DNA of 64,000 bases from an uncultured Sediminibacterium sp. Its GTDB lineage: Bacteria; Bacteroidota; Bacteroidia; Chitinophagales; Chitinophagaceae. Both the position numbers and the translations under genes were made by a program. Shown one piece after another: positions 41,259-48,835 of the stretch (its first letter is position 1; every line of letters starts with the position of its first letter). The stretch lies in NCBI RefSeq assembly GCF_946481145.1, contig NZ_CAMLMJ010000002.1, forward strand, positions 124,001 through 188,000, read 5' to 3'. Under the pieces are notes generated by a model that ran no database searches, had not been told where the DNA came from, and worked only from the letters and a program-made list of their open reading frames with translations.

Positions 41259-42392
41259 ATGTTTGTAATGTTGCAGCAAATACTAACAGCACCTCTGCTT
41301 AAAGGTTCGATTGGTAAAGACTTCCTGACTTTTATGAGTCCGGAGAACCTACTGATCGGTGTACAGGTAATGGCTGTAGGTATTATGCTGATTATCATTC
41401 TTATCTATGCCCAGTTAATGGCCAAAAAAAGGATGCATTTTCATATAACCCGCATCCGAAATAATATTGAAGTGTGGATCAGCCAGATTATTCTGGAAGA
41501 ATCAGTTGATGGCATTGAGATTCCCAAAAAATTTTACCGCTTACTCGACGATCCAAAGGCCCGACAGGTGGCTATTGATGAACTGGTTAATTGTAAAAAG
41601 AATTTCTCCGGACTGGTTGCAGAAAATATTGTGAGCCTTTATAATAAACTAGGCTTAAATGAAGACTCGCTTAATAAAATGAATAATAAGCGAAAATGGT
41701 ATGTGAAAGCTAAAGGCATACAGGAGCTTTATTTAATGGACCAGAAAAAGCTGCTGACAAAAATTTACCGGGAAACCAACAGTACAAATGAATTTGTTCG
41801 TTCTGAAGCACAAATTGCCATACTATACCTCACCGGATTTAAAGGCCTTCGCTTTCTTGATGTAATATCTTACCCATTAACCCTTTGGCAGCAGATTAAA
41901 CTATTGGAGCAATTGAGGTTATTTGGTAAGAAAGAAGACCTGTCTGACAGAATTCCGCGCTGGCTGCTTTCAAAGAATGATACGGTTATTATTTTTGCTT
42001 TGAGGCTGGCAGCAGAATACCAGCAATTTGGGGTTAAAAATGCAATAATGAACTGCCTGGTACATCCTTCTCCGGCTGTACGAACACGCGCCATTAAAAC
42101 CTTGATCGTACTAGCAGATGAGCAAACTCCTTTTGTTTTGACCGGATATTATTCAAAAGAAACATTAGAAAACCAGGTACATATTTTAAATAGCCTCGCA
42201 AGCATGGCGACCGATGAACAGCAGTCGTTCTTAGAAAAATTATTAGATGCGCCGGAAAATATCATCAAACTAAAAGCAGCCATCGTTCTTGCAAATAATT
42301 GTACCGACGGTATGGCTATACTCGAAAAAAAGGCTACGCTGGAACCTGAACCGTTTTTGCGAATACTTGGCCATGTTAAAACTGTTAAATGA
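41259..42392 (+). CDS. Membrane-anchored HEAT-repeat-like protein of an exopolysaccharide locus
   Basis: The protein has 377 residues. One membrane helix (about 32-54) precedes a cytoplasmic all-helical region with HEAT-like pairs (for example RSEAQIAILYLTGFKGL, FALRLAAEYQQFG, SPAVRTRAIKTLIVLADE). The stop codon overlaps the start of the large glycosyltransferase gene (ATGA), so the two are translationally coupled and the protein is probably a scaffold or regulator of that enzyme. No enzymatic motif seen. Confidence 0.7.
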   Translation: MFVMLQQILTAPLLKGSIGKDFLTFMSPENLLIGVQVMAVGIMLIIILIYAQLMAKKRMHFHITRIRNNIEVWISQIILEESVDGIEIPKKFYRLLDDPKARQVAIDELVNCKKNFSGLVAENIVSLYNKLGLNEDSLNKMNNKRKWYVKAKGIQELYLMDQKKLLTKIYRETNSTNEFVRSEAQIAILYLTGFKGLRFLDVISYPLTLWQQIKLLEQLRLFGKKEDLSDRIPRWLLSKNDTVIIFALRLAAEYQQFGVKNAIMNCLVHPSPAVRTRAIKTLIVLADEQTPFVLTGYYSKETLENQVHILNSLASMATDEQQSFLEKLLDAPENIIKLKAAIVLANNCTDGMAILEKKATLEPEPFLRILGHVKTVK

Positions 42393-45300
42393 ACTGGACT
42401 TTAATAAAGGACATATTATTTGATATACTTACCTACGGGATATTTATATATTCCACATTGCTATTATTATCTTATATAGCAATAGCCATATTTTCAATTG
42501 GTGAAACACGTAAGTATGTAAATAAAAATAGTTTTACCGATTACCGTGTACTTGCCTCTTCGGTACATTCACCTTCAGTAAGTATTCTGGCACCCGCTTA
42601 TAATGAGGGGATGACTATTATTGAAAATGTAAGATCTCTCTTATCTATTTATTATACAAACCTCGAATTAATTGTTATCAATGATGGCAGTAAAGATGAT
42701 TGTTTGCAAAAATTAATTACAGCTTATGAGCTTGAAAAAGTAGATTACTTCGTAGACTATAAAATAAAAACCAAAGAAGTAAGAGGTGTATATAAAAGTC
42801 GCAATCCTATTTACCAGAAACTATTGGTAGTTGACAAAGTGAACGGTGGAAAAGCAGATGCACTTAATGTGGGTATTAATATTTCTTCCAATAAATACCT
42901 GGTTTGTATTGATGTTGATTGTATCCTGGAGCAAGATGCTTTGCTGAAAATGATTAAACCATTCCTGGAAGAATCAGGAGAAAAAGTAATTGCTTCCGGT
43001 GGTGTGGTTCGAATTGCAAACTCCTGTGTAATAGAAGATGGTAAACTCGTTAAAGTAAAACTGGCTTCCGACTACCTGCCACGGATGCAGATACTTGAAT
43101 ATATCCGCGCTTTTATATTAGGTAGAATGGCATGGAGCCGATTGAATGGGTTAATGCTTATTTCCGGTGCCTTTGGTGCTTTTGATAAAGAAATTGCCAT
43201 TAAATGTGGCGGGTACGACCATAATACTGTAGGTGAAGACATGGAACTTGTTGTTCGCATGCGTAGGTATATGGAAGAACGTAATGAGAAATACAGGGTT
43301 ACCTATATTCCCGATCCGCTTTGCTGGACAGAAGCACCCAGCACTTTTGATATCCTTGGTCGCCAGAGAAACAGATGGACCCGAGGCACTATTGAAACAC
43401 TTAAGTTTCACAAAAAAATGTTTTTCAATCCTAAGTACGGTTTATTAGGAATGTTGAGTTATCCTTATTGGTTTTTCTTTGAAATGTGCGCACCCGTAAT
43501 TGAGTTCTTCGGATTTGTCTGCTTCTTCATTTTTGCAGCATTCGGGTTGATGGACTGGGGTTTCTTTTTTGCTTACCTGCTTTTTATTATATCCTTTGGT
43601 TATCTCTATTCTGCCTTCGCAATTTTAATGGAAGTAATTACCTACAACCAATATAAACGGCGAACGGATATACTAATACTTATATTAACGGCAGTAACCG
43701 AGCCCTTCTATTTTCATCCATTTGTAGTGTGGAGTGCTATCAAAGGTTATATTGATTATTTCAGGAAGAAAAAGAGCTGGGGTGAAATGACCAGACAAGG
43801 TTTTGCAAAGAAGACGGCAGACAATACCCCAGTACCAATAGAAGAAGTTCCTGTAGTTGTTGTACCTGAACCAGTAATTATTGAAGAACCTGTTGAGCAA
43901 CCAAAGCTTTCTTTCTATAAAAGAAACATCGGACCTTTTATTGCTAAAATACCTGGTACATTATTTGAATCCTTCCGCTATTATATAGCACATATATTGG
44001 TACTGTTGTTTCTGTTACTTGTAGGAAGATCTATAGAGTTGGGTCTAGATTACTATTCACATGGAAAGCCTGAACACTTGGATCGGATTTTATTATATGG
44101 AATGGCTAAAGATGTGGCTTTTGCAACTTTAATTACCATCTGGGGATACCTGCCTTTTACCTTATTGTTTATTATCAGGAAACAAGTTGCACATGTTGGC
44201 TTTATCATATTTGGAGCCGTGCTTATGCTTTCACAGCTCATGCTTTCGCAATACTTTGTAAGCTCGCTTGTTCCCTTAGGAGCGGATTTATGGAGTTATT
44301 CATGGGCAGATATAGAGCAAACCGTCGGCTCTTCCGGTAGTGTTTCCGTTTATTCTATTTTACTGATCATCGGTTGTTGCCTTTTTTATCTGATAAGTCT
44401 GATCAAATTACCTCGTCTCCTCATTCCGAATGATGGCATCGTAGTTTTCTTTATCCTTTCGATCTCCATTGCAGGCATCAGGGATATTACGAAGATTACC
44501 AATAATATGTTGCCCGGACAGGAATTCAGTAATAATCTATCACTGAATAAATCCTATCATTTTTACAAAGCATCATTCGATCATTTTTTCCCATCTGCAA
44601 CAGACCAGGATATTTATAGTGATGATTACTTTGCAAGCGAAACACTTGAAAACATACAACTCGATAAAAATTATCCATTCCTGCACCGTACAGATAGCAG
44701 CGCGAATGTATTAGCTCCGTTTTTCAATAGTCCTGATTCAACCCCACCTAATATTGTTATTCTATTGGTTGAAGGGTTGGGACGTGCATTCAGTAACCGA
44801 AACGCATACCTCGGAAGCTTTACTCCTTTTTTGGATTCTCTTTCAACCAGGAGCCTTTATTGGGAAAATTTCCTGAGTACAAGTGGCAGAAGTTTTGCAG
44901 GTTTACCTTCTATCTTAGGGTCACTTCCTTTTGCACAAACAGGATTCAATGAGCTTGGCAATGGAATGCCAAAACACAATTCACTCGTTAATCTTTTAAA
45001 CCATAACGGATATAATACCTCCTTTTATTATGGTGGCGACGCCTCATTCGACAACATGTCCGGGTTTTTAAACAAATCCGGCATCAAACATATTTACGAT
45101 GAAAAAACTTTCCCAACTACAGGTTACCAAAAATTGCCAAAATCATCCGCTGGCTTCAGTTGGGGTTATGATGATGCCTCTTTGTTAAAATATGTACTTA
45201 CGGATACTGATACGATTACTCCTTCTCTCAAAGTTATTTTCACTGTTGCTACGCATAATCCGTTTCTGATCAATAATGAGTCGTTTTACATCAACCGTTT

Positions 45301-45946
45301 TGAGCAAAGAATGCAAGAGCTTAATTTTTCTGAGGATAAAAAGAAACAATACCGGAATTATTCAAAACAATATGCAAGTATACTATATGCCGATCAGGCT
45401 ATAGAACAGTTTATCAAAGCTTATAGTAAGAGGGCAGATTTTACGAATACAGTGTTTCTCATAACAGGCGATCACCGTATGCCTGAAATACCCATGAGTA
45501 CAAAATTAGACCGATACCACGTGCCTTTGCTCATTTACTCTCCAATGCTGAATACTACCAGAAAGTTTTCTTCTGTTTCAAGTCATTTCGATATAGCACC
45601 AACCTTATCTGCCTGGCTGAAATATAGTTATCGACTTGATATGCCTTCTATCGGAGCATGGATCGGTAATGGTATTGATACCGCTGTAGGATTCAGGAAT
45701 ATTCATGCGATTCCGTTAAAACAAACCAAACCTGATTTAAATGATTTTGTACGCGGTAACTATATGTTGAACGGAGATAATTTATTCAAAATCTCTCCTA
45801 AAATGGACCTTGAACCAGATAATAATCCGGAACAAACCATGATCCTTAAATCTGCATTCAACAGGTTTAAACAAATGAATAATGATTTTATGAAAAGTGG
45901 TCGCTTAATGCCAGACAGCCTTGTGAGAAAATTTGGTGGTCAATAA
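42389..45946 (+). CDS. Membrane fusion of GT2 polysaccharide synthase and sulfatase-fold (LtaS-like) transferase
   Basis: The protein has 1185 residues. Residues about 60-345 form a processive GT2 domain with PAYNEG, the nucleotide-binding DVDC, GED and the QRNRW motif (about 325), like PgaC/BcsA-type synthases. Membrane helices lie before and after (about 355-470), then a linker and five more helices (about 530-700). Residues about 786-1115 form an alkaline-phosphatase/sulfatase domain: NIVILLVEGLG for metal binding, a candidate nucleophile in STSGRSFAGLPS (about 829), THNPF, and GDHRM (about 1026). The second half may add phosphoglycerol, phosphoethanolamine or a similar group to the glycan made by the first. 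The C-terminal gene is convergent, 3 bases away. Confidence 0.85.
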   Translation: MNWTLIKDILFDILTYGIFIYSTLLLLSYIAIAIFSIGETRKYVNKNSFTDYRVLASSVHSPSVSILAPAYNEGMTIIENVRSLLSIYYTNLELIVINDGSKDDCLQKLITAYELEKVDYFVDYKIKTKEVRGVYKSRNPIYQKLLVVDKVNGGKADALNVGINISSNKYLVCIDVDCILEQDALLKMIKPFLEESGEKVIASGGVVRIANSCVIEDGKLVKVKLASDYLPRMQILEYIRAFILGRMAWSRLNGLMLISGAFGAFDKEIAIKCGGYDHNTVGEDMELVVRMRRYMEERNEKYRVTYIPDPLCWTEAPSTFDILGRQRNRWTRGTIETLKFHKKMFFNPKYGLLGMLSYPYWFFFEMCAPVIEFFGFVCFFIFAAFGLMDWGFFFAYLLFIISFGYLYSAFAILMEVITYNQYKRRTDILILILTAVTEPFYFHPFVVWSAIKGYIDYFRKKKSWGEMTRQGFAKKTADNTPVPIEEVPVVVVPEPVIIEEPVEQPKLSFYKRNIGPFIAKIPGTLFESFRYYIAHILVLLFLLLVGRSIELGLDYYSHGKPEHLDRILLYGMAKDVAFATLITIWGYLPFTLLFIIRKQVAHVGFIIFGAVLMLSQLMLSQYFVSSLVPLGADLWSYSWADIEQTVGSSGSVSVYSILLIIGCCLFYLISLIKLPRLLIPNDGIVVFFILSISIAGIRDITKITNNMLPGQEFSNNLSLNKSYHFYKASFDHFFPSATDQDIYSDDYFASETLENIQLDKNYPFLHRTDSSANVLAPFFNSPDSTPPNIVILLVEGLGRAFSNRNAYLGSFTPFLDSLSTRSLYWENFLSTSGRSFAGLPSILGSLPFAQTGFNELGNGMPKHNSLVNLLNHNGYNTSFYYGGDASFDNMSGFLNKSGIKHIYDEKTFPTTGYQKLPKSSAGFSWGYDDASLLKYVLTDTDTITPSLKVIFTVATHNPFLINNESFYINRFEQRMQELNFSEDKKKQYRNYSKQYASILYADQAIEQFIKAYSKRADFTNTVFLITGDHRMPEIPMSTKLDRYHVPLLIYSPMLNTTRKFSSVSSHFDIAPTLSAWLKYSYRLDMPSIGAWIGNGIDTAVGFRNIHAIPLKQTKPDLNDFVRGNYMLNGDNLFKISPKMDLEPDNNPEQTMILKSAFNRFKQMNNDFMKSGRLMPDSLVRKFGGQ

Positions 45947-45949
45947 TTA

Positions 45950-47146
45950 CTAATGCAAAGAGCGATAGTAATCATTTAAAATAGTAGTGAGCAGTGGCCG
46001 GTAAAGATTCCAGAAAAAACTCTTTCTTTCAAGTGGTTCTCCTCTTGTATACATCATCCATTTAAAATAACCTATGCCTTTAAAATAGGAAGAATTAAGC
46101 GAAACCGGATTGTCACAAAAGTCGGCTGAAAAATAAAAGAATCGATAATCATTGTTCCGGTGAGCAGTAATAGCGGGAAACCGTTGTGGTATATTATATT
46201 TTGCCAGTTCTTTTGCCCCATTGTTATTCACACTGATATCAAAATTTGAAAGTACTTCGTTTTGCTTATGATCGACGCTAATAATGTCGAACCAAAAAGA
46301 ATATTTGATACTTTCCGGTATACCATAATGATCCGTTGCTTCTTTCGTTGAATAGATAAAAGGTAATGCTCTTTGAAGATGTGTTTCATTCTCCAATATG
46401 ACTACCTGATCATTTCCTGCATGAATAAGGGCGATACCACTTTTTTTAAACGGCCATTGGTTTTTATGTGTTCTTTGATAGTTTTTAATCAGCCATTGGG
46501 GTAGTTCCTTATTAATGGTAGTATCAAATGTTTCGAAATACCGGCCAATCCATCCCGACCATTTCATGCCAAACATTTCCTCAAATTGTCGCCTGATAGA
46601 TGTATCGGTAGGTGACCCAATGGAGTTAAACTCAGTTATGATAAGCTTTTTTTGAGCTTTCATAATTTTTAAAAAAAGTAGATCCTGTTTACTCATTCCA
46701 CCGTAAACCAGTCCTGATCTATCTTTTACATCCCCAACCTTAAACCATTCATTTCTAAATACGCCATAAGCATCCGTTATATATGCTGCATCAGCCGTTT
46801 TACTAAGGTCTGCGAGTTGCGCAGAATCAAACCGCTCCAGTCCTTTCAACTTATATTTTTCCTTATCCATCGGAAAAAAGCCAAAATAATCTATGTCCGG
46901 GTCGTATCGTTCAGACTTATTCTTGGTAAATTTTTCCTGGTTCAAGACCCAATGCAAGGAGATATGTTCCTGTCCGGGATATTGAACGACTGTTTTATCA
47001 ACAATTGCGATTAATAATTTTCTGTTGGGGGTGAGGTACCAAACCAACATCATCAGGAAGGGAAGTAAAAAAATAGACAGCACAAGCATTCCTCTCCAGG
47101 ATATGGAGATACGCTTTGTATTTTTCTTTAGAACCTTCTCAGCCAT
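45950..47146 (-). CDS. Membrane-anchored periplasmic protein of unknown function
   Basis: The protein has 398 residues. One N-terminal membrane helix (about 20-40) is followed by a periplasmic domain. The stretch LLIAIVDKTV, then AAYITDAYGVF and SKQDLLFLKIMKAQKKLIITEFNSIG, resembles the alternating strands and helices of a flavodoxin- or amidotransferase-like fold, but I see no clear catalytic triad. It overlaps the YaiO-type barrel gene by 19 bases and is convergent with the synthase gene, so a role in glycan modification or export is inferred. Confidence 0.6.
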   Translation of the reverse strand: MAEKVLKKNTKRISISWRGMLVLSIFLLPFLMMLVWYLTPNRKLLIAIVDKTVVQYPGQEHISLHWVLNQEKFTKNKSERYDPDIDYFGFFPMDKEKYKLKGLERFDSAQLADLSKTADAAYITDAYGVFRNEWFKVGDVKDRSGLVYGGMSKQDLLFLKIMKAQKKLIITEFNSIGSPTDTSIRRQFEEMFGMKWSGWIGRYFETFDTTINKELPQWLIKNYQRTHKNQWPFKKSGIALIHAGNDQVVILENETHLQRALPFIYSTKEATDHYGIPESIKYSFWFDIISVDHKQNEVLSNFDISVNNNGAKELAKYNIPQRFPAITAHRNNDYRFFYFSADFCDNPVSLNSSYFKGIGYFKWMMYTRGEPLERKSFFWNLYRPLLTTILNDYYRSLH

Positions 47147-48390
47147 GCAACGCTGATTTGATATTGATTGCCGATTGTTTTCGGTAGGTATTCCTGGTTA
47201 AACCAGCCACCGTCGATCGTAAATACATTAAATCGTGCTACTTTCTTTTTAAATATAATGCCTGCTTTGTAAGAGATAAGTTTGGTATTACCGTTGATTT
47301 GAATGGCATTAAATCGATCATCCGGAGAAATACCATAGCCTACATTAAATCCCAGCATATCGTCTGCACTCGCATAATAATAGCGTGCAGAAATATTGTA
47401 CGAAGAGGAAACGGTGCTGGTAAATGTACTTGGGGTAATATAGGTTCTGGCGCCAAACAACCAGCTTTTATAATATTTGCCGAGATAGCCGGTATATACC
47501 CAGGTAGGTGATCCGGAAAATTTTAAATAACGAACGCCAAGTTCTGCTTCATAACTTTTGGGAAGATTGGCATACAATGAAAATCCACCTCTCCATTGCG
47601 GAAATACACCTACCTGATCAGAATAACCTAAACCAACGTAACTATAAAAGGTATTCGATATTCTTGGATAAGCTTCCAGTTCGTATTGGTATCCGTTTGT
47701 TTTAAAACGGTTTGCATAAGTTATTCTGCCGGTTATGGAGCCAATCCCTGTATTTCTTCCATAATCTACACTAACCAGGTGCCAAGGGTCAGCAAACTGT
47801 TTATCAAAAGTTACAAAATCGTAGCTAACCCCTATTTTATTCTTCGCAGCATTTTCCCGAATGCGGTTGGCCAAAGCCCTGGCTTCTGTATTGTTTTTAT
47901 TCAATGTTACCAGTTCCTGCACCGCCTTATCTGCATCTATATACCTGCGCATGGCATTTAATGCCCGGGCTTTCCTTAATAGTAAACTCTCAGATTTGGG
48001 GTGATGTGAAAGACCATCCTCCGCTACATTTAATGATTTCTGGTAATCATCTTTCCAAAATGTCATGTCTGCATAGGCATTGCAGGCATCTTCATAACCT
48101 GGTGTTTGTTTTAGTACTATTTCAAAGCAAATTTTTGCACTATCATAGTTTCTGGTCCAGGTATAAATTCTTCCCAGAAACACACGCAGATCCGCATAAT
48201 TCGGACTAATCGCGAGCGCTTTGTATAAATAGGTTTTGGCCTTGGGATAATTATCTTCATCAAAAGCGGCTTTTTTGGCTGCTATTAATAAACCATCAGA
48301 GCTGGTGGTGTCAATCTGAGAAATAGCTTTTTCAGCTATAAGAAACAGGATTGAAAAACAACAGTATTTAAAGATTGCTGATAATCGCAT
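47128..48390 (-). CDS. YaiO-family TPR and outer-membrane beta-barrel protein
   Basis: The protein has 420 residues. The signal peptide (about 1-24) is followed by tetratricopeptide repeats (about 30-185; PNYADLRVFLGRIYTWTRNYDSAK and PGYEDACNAYADMTFWKDDYQKSL) and a C-terminal barrel of YaiO type (about 195-420) whose strands begin VSYDFVTFDKQFADPWHLVS and end in Phe. In E. coli yaiO lies near a GT2 gene, as here, suggesting a glycan export port paired with the synthase. It starts 24 bases after the response regulator stop. Confidence 0.85.
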   Translation of the reverse strand: MRLSAIFKYCCFSILFLIAEKAISQIDTTSSDGLLIAAKKAAFDEDNYPKAKTYLYKALAISPNYADLRVFLGRIYTWTRNYDSAKICFEIVLKQTPGYEDACNAYADMTFWKDDYQKSLNVAEDGLSHHPKSESLLLRKARALNAMRRYIDADKAVQELVTLNKNNTEARALANRIRENAAKNKIGVSYDFVTFDKQFADPWHLVSVDYGRNTGIGSITGRITYANRFKTNGYQYELEAYPRISNTFYSYVGLGYSDQVGVFPQWRGGFSLYANLPKSYEAELGVRYLKFSGSPTWVYTGYLGKYYKSWLFGARTYITPSTFTSTVSSSYNISARYYYASADDMLGFNVGYGISPDDRFNAIQINGNTKLISYKAGIIFKKKVARFNVFTIDGGWFNQEYLPKTIGNQYQISVAWLRRF

Positions 48391-48414
48391 GGCTACTGAC
48401 TAAATTATCTTTGA

Positions 48415-48786
48415 TCAGGATTTTCCGGAACGGGCCATCAGTCTTTTAACCCGGATGGATAGCTCGTTCAGGCTAAATGGTTTTGTTATATAATCATCGG
48501 CTCCGAGTTCAAATGCTTCCATTACCACTTTTTCCTGCTCCATTGCAGATAAGATGATAATGGGTATTTGTTTATCGGTTTTTTGTTTAAGCATAGCGGT
48601 AATTTCTAATCCGGATGCGTATGGCATCATTATATCAGAAATTACCAGATCGGGATTAAGTGCTTCTATTTGTGAAATGGCCTCTCTACCATCATGTGTT
48701 GTAATTACTTCATAGCCTTCTTTCTTAAGCTTAAGCTCGATTGTTTTCAACAACATGGGTTCATCTTCAGCTACAAGAATTTTCAT
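48415..48786 (-). CDS. Single-domain response regulator
   Basis: The protein has 123 residues from the ATG at 48786, which begins the receiver fold (KILVAEDEPMLL). The phospho-acceptor is the Asp in VISDIMMPYASG (about 51); ILSA and TKPF give the switch Ser and Lys. There is no output domain, so it acts through protein partners. It lies between the hybrid kinase and the YaiO gene on the same strand, making it the likely link between sensing and glycan export. Confidence 0.9.
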   Translation of the reverse strand: MKILVAEDEPMLLKTIELKLKKEGYEVITTHDGREAISQIEALNPDLVISDIMMPYASGLEITAMLKQKTDKQIPIIILSAMEQEKVVMEAFELGADDYITKPFSLNELSIRVKRLMARSGKS

Positions 48787-48835
48787 ATTCGGTCGGGGTA
48801 ATTTGGATATTGAATTTAAAAGTACGTGTTTTCTC

